Shown in pieces: positions 18,562 to 28,304 of a stretch of 64,000 bases of DNA. A model generated the notes under the pieces. The model ran no database searches and had not been told where the DNA came from. It saw only the letters and a program-made list of their open reading frames with translations. The stretch comes from Robiginitomaculum sp. Its GTDB lineage: Bacteria; Pseudomonadota; Alphaproteobacteria; Caulobacterales; Maricaulaceae. Location of the stretch: positions 237,837 through 301,836 of the forward strand of contig NVWK01000001.1 of assembly GCA_002733605.1 (NCBI GenBank), written 5' to 3'. Positions within the stretch are counted from its first letter, which is position 1, and every line of letters begins with the position of its first letter. Made by a program: the position numbers and the translations under genes.

Positions 18562-19909
18562 GTATTTCTGCACCCTCGACACGATTACGGCCCTTTTGCT
18601 TGGCCCTATAAAGAGCATCATCGGCACGTTTGAACACATCGCGGAATTTATCGCCCGCGTACACTTCGGCCACCCCAGCACTGACACAAACACTAAAAGC
18701 CTGACCATCCACATGAATGGGTGTGCCTCCGATAAGCGCCCGCACCCGGTCTGCGGCCAACAAAGCAGCATCCTGTGTTGCATCCGGCATCGCCACAACA
18801 AATTCTTCACCGCCATAGCGGCTAACAATATCTATACACCGCATATTGGAAGCCAAACGCGCGGCAATCTCTTTTAAAACAGTGTCGCCCGTATCGTGAC
18901 CCAGAATATCATTCACCCGTTTAAAATGATCTACGTCAAACACGACAACACTAAACGGTGTGCCCGTTTCAGCCAATTCGTCAAACAGAGGCGCAACTGA
19001 GCGATCAAAATAACGACGATTACCAAGACCGGTAAGCGGGTCTGTAACCACCATTTCAAGACTTTCGTTAAAGTCTTCTTTCAAACTATCCGCATAGAAC
19101 TTCCGCTTAAGCTGCGTATTGGCGCGGGCTAACAGCTCTTGACGCTCAACCGGGCGCATCAATGTATCATTGATGCCAATATCATAGGCGCGTACCAATT
19201 TCGCCTGATCTTCAGGATTACCAATGGCTAAAATAGGGATGTCGCGGGTTTTAGCATCAGAGCGCATACGCGCACAAAGCCGCAACCCGTCAAATTTTTC
19301 GGATGTAAGGCTGATAATCACCAAATCCATATTCATACCAGCCTGCTCAAGCGCCCCTTTCGGGTCGGACTGCAAAATCACTTCATGGGTTTCCTGCAAC
19401 GGTCCCGCCAATTTTTCCAATTTACGAATATGATCATCAACGATGAGGATGCGCCCATGACGTTTATCCAGCCGGTCCAAAATAGGACGCGAAGTCTCGA
19501 TAGAATGCCCGGTGTGGCTCAACAATTGATCTGTCACCATCTTCAACCGCAAGAGAGATTTCACCCGTGCCATCAAATTAAAATCATCAATTGGCTTGGT
19601 AATAAAATCGTCCGCACCCGCTTTCAATCCGCGAATACGGTCTTTACTTTCTTCCAGCGCTGTCACCATGATAACAGGGATATGCCAGGTTTCAGGATCA
19701 CTTTTCAAGCGCATACAGGTTTCAAACCCGTTCATGCCCGGCATCATAGCATCCAGTAAAATAAGATCTAATTTTTCATTTTTAGCAATATCAAGCGCTT
19801 TTGTTCCGCTCATTGCAGTGACAACATCATAATATTGAGCCGCCAGCTTAACCTCCAGCAAGTGAAGGTTTGGCGCCAAATCATCAACAACCAGTATGCG
19901 CGCACTCAT
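18548..19909 (-). CDS. pleD: Diguanylate cyclase response regulator PleD
   Basis: A 453-residue REC-REC-GGDEF protein that makes cyclic di-GMP and in Caulobacter drives the swarmer-to-stalked transition. The first receiver has the phospho-accepting Asp in LILLDAMMPG near residue 53. The second receiver lacks a matching Asp (DLVIISLTSE), as expected for the adaptor domain. The output domain has RYGGEEF near 365, preceded by an RxxD product-inhibition site (RCID). divK lies 7 bp upstream on the same strand, the classic divK-pleD operon. Confidence 0.96.
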   Translation of the reverse strand: MSARILVVDDLAPNLHLLEVKLAAQYYDVVTAMSGTKALDIAKNEKLDLILLDAMMPGMNGFETCMRLKSDPETWHIPVIMVTALEESKDRIRGLKAGADDFITKPIDDFNLMARVKSLLRLKMVTDQLLSHTGHSIETSRPILDRLDKRHGRILIVDDHIRKLEKLAGPLQETHEVILQSDPKGALEQAGMNMDLVIISLTSEKFDGLRLCARMRSDAKTRDIPILAIGNPEDQAKLVRAYDIGINDTLMRPVERQELLARANTQLKRKFYADSLKEDFNESLEMVVTDPLTGLGNRRYFDRSVAPLFDELAETGTPFSVVVFDVDHFKRVNDILGHDTGDTVLKEIAARLASNMRCIDIVSRYGGEEFVVAMPDATQDAALLAADRVRALIGGTPIHVDGQAFSVCVSAGVAEVYAGDKFRDVFKRADDALYRAKQKGRNRVEGAEIQKAA

Positions 19910-19916
19910 GGCCGCG

Positions 19917-20294
19917 CTAACCTAAAAATTTGCGAATAGTCGCCAAAAATGACGATACAGCAATCGGCTTGGAAATATAGGCCTGACAGCCCCCATCCCG
20001 AATGCGCTTCTCGTCACCCTTCATGGCAAAGGCCGTCACGGCAACAATAGGAATATCTGCCAATGCCTTGTCATCCTTGATCCATTTGGTCACTTCCAAC
20101 CCCGAAACTTCGGGAAGTTGAATGTCCATGAGAATCAAATCCGGCTTATAACTCTTGGCAATAGCAATCGCCTTCAGCCCCTCACGGGTTTCGCGGGTTT
20201 CATAGCCATGCGCCCCCAGTAAATCCGAGAACAGCTTCATATTCAGCTCATTGTCTTCGACAATCAATATTTTCTTAGGTATCGCTTGCAACAT
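19917..20294 (-). CDS. divK: Single-domain response regulator DivK
   Basis: A 125-residue stand-alone receiver domain. [12 protein letters not shown] carries the acidic pocket and [13 protein letters not shown] near residue 54 the phosphorylated Asp. [10 protein letters not shown] and YISKPI hold the conserved Thr and Lys. In Caulobacter, DivK links the PleC/DivJ kinases to CtrA through DivL and CckA. It heads the operon with pleD and is divergent from dinB. Confidence 0.95.
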   Translation of the reverse strand: MLQAIPKKILIVEDNELNMKLFSDLLGAHGYETRETREGLKAIAIAKSYKPDLILMDIQLPEVSGLEVTKWIKDDKALADIPIVAVTAFAMKGDEKRIRDGGCQAYISKPIAVSSFLATIRKFLG

Positions 20295-20313
20295 ATCACC
20301 ATTTCACCATTTC

Positions 20314-20325
20314 GCGCTTAAGCGC
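20314..20325. promoter_or_regulatory. 12-bp palindrome just upstream of divK
   Basis: GCGCTTAAGCGC is a perfect palindrome 20 bp upstream of the divK start. It could be a regulator site or part of the 5' leader. Four TTAA half-sites occur in this spacer, but none are 7 bp apart, so a full CtrA box was not found. Confidence 0.3.
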
Positions 20326-20460
20326 CTGTTTTGACACTGGCCATTAAACACGAATATTCTTAAATAACGGTGTTCATGCCAGTAACCATTTGTTAAAAGA
20401 ACATAGGGCGAACACAATAAAAAACCGTAAACGTCTGGAAAGGTTCTTTTCGCTAGAAAT

Positions 20461-21780
20461 ATGAGCAAACACGACAACATATGCACGGGTCTATGCCGTG
20501 ATTGTGGCGCGGATGTGGCGCCAGATGTGCCAACATGTCCGAAATGCCGTTCATATCGTCTCCTGTATCACCCTGAATTACATACACTCTCGATCGCCCA
20601 TGTGGATTGTGATGCCTTTTTTGCCTCCGTGGAGAAACGTGACAATCCAGAACTGGCCGACAAACCTGTCATCATAGGCGGCGGCACACGCGGCGTTGTC
20701 GCAGCCGCCTGTTACAATGCGCGTGTCTATGGTGTGCGCTCGGCCATGCCCATGTTCAAAGCCCTCAAAGCCTGTCCACACGCCGTTGTCATCCGGCCAA
20801 CCCACAATAAATACAGCTATGAAGGCGGGCGGGTCAAAAAAATCATGCTGGATTACACTCCACTGGTGCAACCCATCTCCATAGACGAAGCCTTTCTGGA
20901 TTTAACCGGTACGGAGCGCCTACACGGTGGCTCGCCTGCCAGCACATTGATCAAATTACAAAACCGCATACATGAAGAAATAGGCGTCACGGTCAGTGTC
21001 GGCTTATCCTACAATAAATTTTTGGCCAAAACCGCTTCGGATTTGGACAAGCCGAACGGGTTTGCTCTTATTGGCCAAAGCGAGGCTCTTGATTTTTTGA
21101 AAGACAAACCGGTCGAATTTATATTTGGCATTGGCCCTGCATTCGCCCGCACGCTCAACAAAGCCGGCATTAAAAGCATTGCCGACGTACGCAAACGGTC
21201 CGATTCGCAAATGATGAAGCAATTCGGGGAATCAGGTCTCAGATTGGCAAAATTATCCCGTGCCGAAGACCACCGCCCGGTCAAAGTGGAAAGCATCCGC
21301 AAAAGCATTTCCACCGAAATTACATTCAATACGGATATCGGAGACGAAACGGAACTCACCGACAGGCTCTGGCAAGTCTGCGAAAAGACCGCCGATCGCG
21401 CCAAAGCGAAAAACATGGCAGGGTATGTGGTTACCCTAAAATTGAAAACCCATAATTTCCAAACCATAACCCGCAGACGCACCCTCACCGAACCCGTCCA
21501 ACTTGCCGACATTATTTTCCATACCTGCCTCCCCTTGTTACAAGCCGAGATCAGCGGTGCCAAACAGGGCCGCAAATTCCGTCTGATTGGCGCAGGGCTT
21601 TCAAGCCTGTGTCCCCCCGCAGGAGACGCAGGAGATCTCCTCGACCCGAAAGCTCAAAAACGCAGGATAGCCGAACGCGCCAGCGACAAAGCCCGTCAAA
21701 AATTTGGTACAGACGCAGTTATGACAGGCCGGGCTTTACGACGAAAAGGAACGCCGAAGCCGAAAAATAAAACGTCTTAA
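20461..21780 (+). CDS. dinB: DNA polymerase IV with N-terminal zinc ribbon
   Basis: A 439-residue Y-family translesion polymerase. The catalytic palm shows HVDCDAFFASVEKRDNP near residue 43 and PISIDEAFLDLTG near 138, with the metal-binding acids. The first 35 residues carry CRDC and CPKC pairs (Cys 12, 15, 26 and 29), a zinc-ribbon-like addition absent from E. coli DinB but seen in alphaproteobacterial versions. The end is basic (RRKGTPKPKNKTS) and shows no clear sliding-clamp motif. Confidence 0.93.
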   Translation: MSKHDNICTGLCRDCGADVAPDVPTCPKCRSYRLLYHPELHTLSIAHVDCDAFFASVEKRDNPELADKPVIIGGGTRGVVAAACYNARVYGVRSAMPMFKALKACPHAVVIRPTHNKYSYEGGRVKKIMLDYTPLVQPISIDEAFLDLTGTERLHGGSPASTLIKLQNRIHEEIGVTVSVGLSYNKFLAKTASDLDKPNGFALIGQSEALDFLKDKPVEFIFGIGPAFARTLNKAGIKSIADVRKRSDSQMMKQFGESGLRLAKLSRAEDHRPVKVESIRKSISTEITFNTDIGDETELTDRLWQVCEKTADRAKAKNMAGYVVTLKLKTHNFQTITRRRTLTEPVQLADIIFHTCLPLLQAEISGAKQGRKFRLIGAGLSSLCPPAGDAGDLLDPKAQKRRIAERASDKARQKFGTDAVMTGRALRRKGTPKPKNKTS

Positions 21781-21794
21781 AAGCCGGTAAGGAC

Positions 21795-22307
21795 TCATTT
21801 TTTGGCGTAATGATCAAAATATGCATATGTCATATCGTTCGGAACCCCATCAGCACGACGCCAGTATCCGGCACTTTCGGCATTCAGAACACTCCCATCA
21901 GGGGTGGCGATAAAAACAGTCGGTGTCCCCTCGATTTTTTCGACACCGAAACGTTTTGAAACCGCCCGGTTTTGATCATTCTGCCCGGGCTTGCTACCCG
22001 CACTTACATAGACAAGCTCGAAATTTTCAGAAATCAAAGTTTTGAACGCGGGCGTATCCAGCCGTGTCGCCAATGCACGGCTATCATGACACCAATTCGC
22101 GCCCATCACGATAACAGTACGTACCCCCCGGCTTCGCGCGCGCTCAAGTGCAGCGTCCACATCAGCCATAGCATCACTGTTATCATCAAAAGGACGTAGC
22201 TCCACATGCTCTCGTGCAACGGCATTTGCTTTTTTCGGAGCGGCCTCGGCATAGGCATGCCCGAACACCAACATTCCTGCCAAAAACATCAACACGATTC
22301 TGTACAT
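21795..22307 (-). CDS. Exported thioredoxin-fold protein with a single active-site cysteine
   Basis: A 170-residue protein. The start at 22307 has AAAGGAG in front of it and gives a clean Sec signal peptide (MYRIVLMFLAGMLVFGHAYA). The mature part has a thioredoxin fold, with VIVMGANWCHDSRALA where thioredoxins have WCxxC; the second cysteine is replaced. The cis-proline region is seen as EGTPTVFIATPDG. A one-Cys site suits disulfide isomerase-like, peroxidatic or glutathione-type chemistry, or a scaffold role. The true reaction is unknown. It is divergent from the monooxygenase gene. Confidence 0.75.
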   Translation of the reverse strand: MYRIVLMFLAGMLVFGHAYAEAAPKKANAVAREHVELRPFDDNSDAMADVDAALERARSRGVRTVIVMGANWCHDSRALATRLDTPAFKTLISENFELVYVSAGSKPGQNDQNRAVSKRFGVEKIEGTPTVFIATPDGSVLNAESAGYWRRADGVPNDMTYAYFDHYAKK

Positions 22308-22399
22308 AAAATTCTCCTTTTGTCGCAAGCTAGCATAGCCTAGAGTGCAACTCCAATACCAATAACGGGGATGTAAACACCCTTTCGGGAGCACATATA

Positions 22400-23860
22400 A
22401 TGTCTAAACAACCTCTTACGGCCCTAATCATTGGTGCCGGATTTGCAGGCATATGTTCTGCCATCAAACTCCGTGAAGCCGGAATAGATAATTTCATCAT
22501 CGTCGAAAAAACTGGCGGCATTAGCGGCACATGGTATGACAACGCCTATCCCGGAGCCGCCTGTGACGTACCCTCACATCTGTATTCTTTCTCCTTCGCC
22601 CCCAACCCCAACTGGAGCCGCCGCTTTTCTCCAGCTTCTGAAATCCGGGCCTACGTAGAAAAAACCGTGCAAGATTACGATCTTCAAAAGCATATTCGCC
22701 CGCATACGGAAATCGTCTCGGCAAAATTTGATAAGACCAAAGCCCTATGGCACGTCACCGCCAAAGACGGCACCGTATTCACCACACGATTTGTCATGGC
22801 CAGCGTCGCTATACTCGGCACGCCTCAATTACCAGACATAAAAGGCATTAAATCGTTCAAAGGCCCGGCGTTTCATTCAGCCCGCTGGGATCAAGATGTC
22901 GATGTGACAGGCAAACACATAGCCATTATCGGGAGTGCGGCCAGTGCCTTGCAGATCATCCCTGAAATCGCAAAAACCGCCTCAAAAGTATCCGTATTTC
23001 AACGCACAGCCAATTATGTCATTCCTAGAGGCGACCGGAACTACTCCAAATTTGAAAAATTCCTGTTCAGAACCTTCCCATGGACAATGAAATTTCCGCG
23101 CCTTGGCACCTATGCCTATGTAGATTTTCTGTTTTATCACAATTTCCGCCAAGGCAGTTTCATCAACAAACACCTCACAAAATCCTCCGCGAAACTACGT
23201 AAAAAATTAATCAAAGATCCTGAGTTACTCGCAGACCTTACCCCTGATTACGCAATGGGATGTAAACGGGTTTTGTTGTCAGATAATTTCTACGAAGCCC
23301 TTCAACGTGAAAATGTAGATGTCATCACGGACGGCATCGATAAAATCACCGCCAAAGGCGTCATGACCGAAACTGGAAAAAATATTGACGCGGATATAAT
23401 TGTGTTTGCGACCGGTTTCAAGACAACCAATTTTCTATCTGGCCTCAAAATGAGCGGTATTCACGGCGGCACGCTGGCCAAATGGCGCAAAAACCCGAAA
23501 GCCTTACGCGGGCTGATTATAGAAAACATGCCCAATGCCTTTTTTCTGCTCGGGCCAAATACAAATCTCGGACATTCCTCGATGATTCTGATGATCGAGG
23601 CACAGGTAAAATATATGATCCAGTGCATACAAGCCGTACCGGAAGACAAATATCTCAGTGTCAAACCAGATGCCGTACGCACCTATAATGAAGAGCTACA
23701 AAAACATCTCGACACATCCATGTGGGCAACAGGCTGTGTCAGCTGGTATAAAACTGCTGACGGCAGCCTCCCGACCATGTGGCCACATCAAACTTCGACC
23801 TTCTCCAAAATGATGCGGGTCGCGGATATGAATGAATATGATATGGTAGATATAGGCTAG
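22400..23860 (+). CDS. Flavin-containing Baeyer-Villiger-type monooxygenase
   Basis: A 486-residue FAD/NADPH enzyme. IIGAGFAGICSAIKL near residue 11 is the FAD-binding Rossmann motif, and IAIIGSAASALQIIPE near 174 the NADPH-binding one. Between them, FKGPAFHSARW near 153 matches the FxGxxxHxxxW fingerprint of Baeyer-Villiger monooxygenases. Such enzymes insert oxygen next to a ketone; the substrate here is unknown. It converges on the next minus-strand gene with a 1-bp gap. Confidence 0.9.
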   Translation: MSKQPLTALIIGAGFAGICSAIKLREAGIDNFIIVEKTGGISGTWYDNAYPGAACDVPSHLYSFSFAPNPNWSRRFSPASEIRAYVEKTVQDYDLQKHIRPHTEIVSAKFDKTKALWHVTAKDGTVFTTRFVMASVAILGTPQLPDIKGIKSFKGPAFHSARWDQDVDVTGKHIAIIGSAASALQIIPEIAKTASKVSVFQRTANYVIPRGDRNYSKFEKFLFRTFPWTMKFPRLGTYAYVDFLFYHNFRQGSFINKHLTKSSAKLRKKLIKDPELLADLTPDYAMGCKRVLLSDNFYEALQRENVDVITDGIDKITAKGVMTETGKNIDADIIVFATGFKTTNFLSGLKMSGIHGGTLAKWRKNPKALRGLIIENMPNAFFLLGPNTNLGHSSMILMIEAQVKYMIQCIQAVPEDKYLSVKPDAVRTYNEELQKHLDTSMWATGCVSWYKTADGSLPTMWPHQTSTFSKMMRVADMNEYDMVDIG

Positions 23861-23861
23861 A

Positions 23862-24374
23862 TCATTTAATTTTTCCGGCCATCATCGGCAACATGGCCAA
23901 AGGTGTGAACACGACCCCAAAAACGCCGCCATAAAAACCTTTAACCCAGATGAACAGCGCTAGTGACAATTGAGTGATTTTCAACACCCAAAACACCATC
24001 AAGATGAGCGGCCCAATAACCACAATTCCGATCACGCCCATCATAAGGGCGCGTAAAATTACGTTTTGCGGTAAAATTCGCAAGGGAAACGGCAGGGTTT
24101 CTTTGGGATAGTCAGGCACAACACCTTTCCCAATACGCCCTCTTAGCAAAGGGGTGGCGATTAATGTCAACAGCACACCAATAACGAACCCTGTCACCAA
24201 AACATCAATGATAATGCCGCCCGGCCCCGTAAAAGGTACATTCTCCATGTTCCGTGCCACTAACCAGCCAAACAACATACCGAAGCCTCCATTAATGATG
24301 GCTGATGCGATCATTTCTATGATCATGAATTTTTTGAGCGGCAAAATTTTTGGTGCGGTGGCTGTGTCGGTCAT
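23862..24374 (-). CDS. Integral membrane protein of unknown function
   Basis: A 170-residue protein with four hydrophobic helices, arranged as two pairs around a central loop (GRIGKGVVPDYPKE). The start at 24374 (MTDTATAPKI) is chosen over one 36 bp upstream because GGGGAA precedes it. No catalytic or transport motif was recognised. It is divergent from the molybdenum hydroxylase operon. Confidence 0.65.
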   Translation of the reverse strand: MTDTATAPKILPLKKFMIIEMIASAIINGGFGMLFGWLVARNMENVPFTGPGGIIIDVLVTGFVIGVLLTLIATPLLRGRIGKGVVPDYPKETLPFPLRILPQNVILRALMMGVIGIVVIGPLILMVFWVLKITQLSLALFIWVKGFYGGVFGVVFTPLAMLPMMAGKIK

Positions 24375-24527
24375 AAATGTATTCCCCTTTTTTGCAAGCT
24401 TAGTCGGCACACCTTATGCGGTCAATCCAGACTATGGTCACACATCATTGTAAGCTATCTTGCCTATTCCCCATAAGCCTCCTATGATTGTTGTGCATGA
24501 CCAACACGATGCACAAGAGGGGAAAAT

Positions 24528-26882
24528 ATGTTTTTAAATGCCGATGGATCATTCCGCCACGAAATACTGCCAACCCAGGCGAGGGCTTTAGCAAACCCGA
24601 TTGTCAATCTAAGCCGGCGCAAGTTTTTGGGCGGAGCAGGTACAATGGTCATTGGCATGTCACTTTTAAGTGCCTGCGCCCCTGCGGACACGTTTCCCGA
24701 GATCGAAGCCGATGCAACTCCCTCGCCTCTGACAGAGGTAAAGGGCGGCGACGCAACCCCATCACTGTTCATAACGATTGAGCCAAACGGAGACGTGAAG
24801 CTAATTTGTCACCGCTCTGAAATGGGGCAACAAACATGGACATCCATGACCCAGATACTCGCCGATGAAATGGAAGCGGACTGGGACAAAATTGAAATTG
24901 TCCAAGCCGTTGGCGATGCCAAATACGGAGATCAAAACACGGATGGCTCCACATCTGTGCGCAATAACTTCCACCGCCTGCGCGTCACAGGGGCCGCCAT
25001 GCGCCACATGCTGGAAAACGCAGCCGCACAATTGTGGAAAGTTGATGTATCCGAATGCAAGGCCGAGCTTGGCGTTGTCTATCATACCGAGAGTCGTAAA
25101 AAGGCCCATTTCGGGAAATTGGCAGAATTTGCCGGCAAACTCCCTATCCCTTCTGAGGACATGCTGACCCTTAAAAAACGAGAAGACTGGCGCTATATTG
25201 GCAAGGCCTCTCCCTCTCTGACGGTTCCGAAAATCATACATGGCCAAGGCACATTCGGCATGGATGTCCGCCTACCGGATATGCTGTACGCCGTTGTCGC
25301 CCATCCCCCACAGACACAAGGCAAAGTAAAATCCTTTAATGCGGCACAGACCATGGCTGTACCCGGGGTCAAAAGCACATACCAATTACCCGACGCAACA
25401 ACCCCTGTTGGCTTTAATCCACTGGGTGGAGTTGCCATCATTGCAACGGATACATGGGCAGCTATTCAAGGGCGTAAAGCCTTGGAAATTGAATGGGAAG
25501 CTGGCCCCAACGCAGGGTATTCATCACAAATATTTGCGCAAGCCATGCAAGAAACGGCCCGTCAACCCGGCGAAATTAAACGCAAACGCGGAGATGTAGA
25601 CGCCGCTCTGGCAAATGCAGAGAAAACGATTGTGGCCGAATACTACGCCGCCCACCTTTCACAGTCCCCTATGGAACCACCGACAGCCACCGCACGCTGG
25701 ACGGACGGCAAGGTTGAATGCTGGACATGTACACAAAACCCGCAAGCCGCGCGCACTACAGTTGCGCAAGTCTGTGGCGTTGACCCTTCAGATGTCACGA
25801 TTAATGTCACATGGCTTGGTGGCGGGTTTGGCCGCAAATCCAAACCCGATTACGTCGCTGAAGCCGCCCTCATCGCGCGCGAAGCTGGCAAACCTGTTAA
25901 ACTGGTCTGGACCCGTGAGGACGATCTTCAACACGGGTATTTCCATGCGGTCAGCGCCCAACGCCTAGAAGCCAGCCTTGATGCAGACGGCAAACCCAGC
26001 GCATGGTTACACCGCACGGTTTTCCCTACAATCAGCTCAACCTTTGCCCCCGGCGCAGATATGCCGTCTGCGGGCGAGCTTGGCTTGGGTGCCAGCGACA
26101 TGCCATTTGCCATCCCCAATATCCAGCTTGAGGCAGGACGTGCCAAAGGCCATATCAGAATTGGCTGGCTCCGCTCTGTTTGCAATGTCTACCAAGCTTT
26201 TGCCGTACAAAGTTTTGCAGCCGAACTGGCCCATGCAGCCGGACGTGACCAAAAAGATTACCTTCTCGAACTGCTCGGCCCAGCCCGGCATTTCGACCCC
26301 AACACAGAGGGCGCAGAATACTCAAACTACGGCAGCCCCCTGGAAGAATATCCAATCGACACGGCCCGACTTGCCAAGGTGACAAAGACTGCGGCCAAAA
26401 TGGCAAATTGGGGACGGACATTACCCGAAAGCCACGGTATCGGGATTGCCACCCACCGCTCATTCCTCTCCTATGTCTCGACCGTGATTGAAGTGAAAGT
26501 GGACGCCGATGGAGCCCTGACCATCATCGGCATCTGGAGTGCGATTGACGCAGGGACAGTCGTCAACACAGGCCATACAATTTCACAAGTAGAAGGCGGC
26601 ACACTATATGGTCTATCCAATGCCCTTTACGGCGAAATCACAGCTGAAAACGGCATTGTCCAACAGGCCAACTTCCCGGACTGGCGCGTCATGCGCATGT
26701 CGGAAGCGCCCCGGCATTTCGAAGTTCAAATTATTGAATCCGATGCCCCTCCTGGCGGTGTCGGCGAACCTCCAACCCCGCCCGCCGCGCCAGCCTTGGC
26801 CAATGCCATCTTTGACGCCACAGGCGTGCGCTTGCGTTCACTGCCGTTCATCAGCGCCAACAGCAATACTTTACCGGTATAA
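24528..26882 (+). CDS. Molybdopterin-binding subunit of an exported xanthine dehydrogenase-family oxidoreductase (IorB type)
   Basis: A 784-residue large subunit of the isoquinoline 1-oxidoreductase / aldehyde dehydrogenase type. A twin-arginine motif (SRRKFLGG near residue 29) and a hydrophobic stretch ending in LLSAC suggest Tat export and perhaps lipidation. The cofactor-binding loop WLGGGFGRK lies near 429 and the catalytic-Glu loop GGVGEPPTPP near 744. The iron-sulfur subunit follows after 13 bp, then maturation genes. These enzymes hydroxylate aldehydes or N-heterocycles; the substrate cannot be told. Confidence 0.9.
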   Translation: MFLNADGSFRHEILPTQARALANPIVNLSRRKFLGGAGTMVIGMSLLSACAPADTFPEIEADATPSPLTEVKGGDATPSLFITIEPNGDVKLICHRSEMGQQTWTSMTQILADEMEADWDKIEIVQAVGDAKYGDQNTDGSTSVRNNFHRLRVTGAAMRHMLENAAAQLWKVDVSECKAELGVVYHTESRKKAHFGKLAEFAGKLPIPSEDMLTLKKREDWRYIGKASPSLTVPKIIHGQGTFGMDVRLPDMLYAVVAHPPQTQGKVKSFNAAQTMAVPGVKSTYQLPDATTPVGFNPLGGVAIIATDTWAAIQGRKALEIEWEAGPNAGYSSQIFAQAMQETARQPGEIKRKRGDVDAALANAEKTIVAEYYAAHLSQSPMEPPTATARWTDGKVECWTCTQNPQAARTTVAQVCGVDPSDVTINVTWLGGGFGRKSKPDYVAEAALIAREAGKPVKLVWTREDDLQHGYFHAVSAQRLEASLDADGKPSAWLHRTVFPTISSTFAPGADMPSAGELGLGASDMPFAIPNIQLEAGRAKGHIRIGWLRSVCNVYQAFAVQSFAAELAHAAGRDQKDYLLELLGPARHFDPNTEGAEYSNYGSPLEEYPIDTARLAKVTKTAAKMANWGRTLPESHGIGIATHRSFLSYVSTVIEVKVDADGALTIIGIWSAIDAGTVVNTGHTISQVEGGTLYGLSNALYGEITAENGIVQQANFPDWRVMRMSEAPRHFEVQIIESDAPPGGVGEPPTPPAAPALANAIFDATGVRLRSLPFISANSNTLPV

Positions 26883-26895
26883 GAAGGGATTTATC

Positions 26896-27351
26896 ATGAC
26901 AGTCACACTGAAAATTAACGGCAAATCCCAAACGGTAAATGCCGCCGAAGGCACACCTCTTCTCTGGGTGTTACGCGATCATCTGGGCATGACAGGCACG
27001 AAATTCGGGTGCGGTGTTGCCCAATGCGGTGCCTGCACAGTCCATGTAGACGGCGTCCCTATACGCGCCTGCATCACGCCCCACGACAGCTTGGACGGTG
27101 CAAATATTACCACCATTGAAGGGAAATCGGGCAAGGCCGCAGACGCTATCCGTAAAGCTTGGCAAGCCATTGATGTACCCCAATGTGGCTATTGCCAATC
27201 CGGTCAAATCATGTCGGCGATTGCCCTTCTGGAAGAAACCCCTAATCCATCCGACGAAGATATTGACGACGCGATGAACGGCAATATTTGCAGATGTGCC
27301 ACCTATATGAAAATTCGGAGCGCCATCAAAGACGCGGCAGGTTCATTATAG
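26896..27351 (+). CDS. [2Fe-2S] subunit of the molybdenum hydroxylase (IorA type)
   Basis: A 151-residue protein. FGCGVAQCGACTVHVDG near residue 38 binds the plant-type [2Fe-2S] cluster, and CGYCQSGQIM plus NICRCATYMK at 96-140 bind the second cluster. It passes electrons from the molybdenum centre and has no signal peptide, so it would be exported by hitch-hiking on the Tat signal of the large subunit. The start at 26896 has an AAGAAGGG ribosome-binding site. Confidence 0.93.
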   Translation: MTVTLKINGKSQTVNAAEGTPLLWVLRDHLGMTGTKFGCGVAQCGACTVHVDGVPIRACITPHDSLDGANITTIEGKSGKAADAIRKAWQAIDVPQCGYCQSGQIMSAIALLEETPNPSDEDIDDAMNGNICRCATYMKIRSAIKDAAGSL

Positions 27352-28304
27352 TTTCAACACTCGAGCCGCTTCAGGATCATCATCACCCTGCCGATGTTCT
27401 GGCGTTTATAAAACGCGAACAGGACAGCAATACCCCGTGTGCCCTTCTCGTTATCACCGATATTCGCGGCGGCACATTACGGGCAAAAGGTACGCTTATG
27501 GCAGTAGCAGCCAACGGCAAAACCGCAGGCTATATTTCAAACGGGTGTGTAGACGCGGATATTATTTCACAAGCACAGACTGCCCTTCACGAAAACAAAA
27601 CAGTCTCCCTTCTCTACGGGGAAGGCTCTCCATTTAAAGACATTAAATTGCCGTGTGGTGGTTCGATAGAGATATCCATTATCCCCAACCCCGACCCGAC
27701 TATCATCAATACAGCTACACTCTCATTAAGTGCACGAAAAAGCGTTACTCTACAGATTTCAAAAGGCGGCCTATACATACAAAACAACCCTCTCAACAAG
27801 AAGGTCGCAACCTTCGAAATCACCTACCAACCCAAGCTCAAACTTCGCATTGTTGGGCGAGGCGCGCCTGTACGTAGCCTCGCTTCACAAGCTGCGCAAT
27901 CCGGATTTGAGGTGCATATCCAATCCCCGGAGCCTGATCTGGAAGCCCTCGCCGATACAAACAATCTCATCACCTTTGAATTGCTTAACACCCCCGAAAC
28001 CCCACCCCCTTGTCAGGACGATAAATGGACAGCGCTTGTACTTATGTTTCATGACCACGAGTGGGAAACAGAAATTTTGAAACAAGCATTGTCTCGGCCT
28101 GCATTTTACATTGGCGCTCTGGGAAGCCCCCAAACCCATTCCGCACGTTGTGAAACTCTACGCGCATCAGGAGTATCCCCAGAAAACATTGCCAAAATTC
28201 ACGGCCCCATCGGCCTCATCCCCAGCATGCGCGATGCAAATCTGCTTGCCGTATCAGCCTTGGGTGAAATTATAAAAACCGCCCAAATTAAACACAGATT
28301 ATGA
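27288..28304 (+). CDS. XdhC/CoxI family molybdenum hydroxylase maturation protein
   Basis: About 320-338 residues. XdhC-type proteins bind molybdenum cofactor and insert the sulfurated form into the large subunit. The N-terminal domain has TPCALLVITDIRGGTLRAKG and the NGCVD motif. The C-terminal Rossmann-like part reads LRIVGRGAPVRSLASQA, and GALGSPQTH near the end is typical. The start is unclear. The ATG at 27288 lies inside the iron-sulfur gene and has no good ribosome-binding site; homology begins only near 27345, where only ATT or ATA codons are available. It overlaps the next gene by ATGA. Confidence 0.82.
   Translation: MQMCHLYENSERHQRRGRFIIVSTLEPLQDHHHPADVLAFIKREQDSNTPCALLVITDIRGGTLRAKGTLMAVAANGKTAGYISNGCVDADIISQAQTALHENKTVSLLYGEGSPFKDIKLPCGGSIEISIIPNPDPTIINTATLSLSARKSVTLQISKGGLYIQNNPLNKKVATFEITYQPKLKLRIVGRGAPVRSLASQAAQSGFEVHIQSPEPDLEALADTNNLITFELLNTPETPPPCQDDKWTALVLMFHDHEWETEILKQALSRPAFYIGALGSPQTHSARCETLRASGVSPENIAKIHGPIGLIPSMRDANLLAVSALGEIIKTAQIKHRL

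Noticed and set aside
20295-20460. CtrA binding site in the divK-dinB spacer
   Set aside because: Four TTAA sequences occur but with gaps of 22, 12 and 30 bp, not the TTAA-N7-TTAA arrangement.
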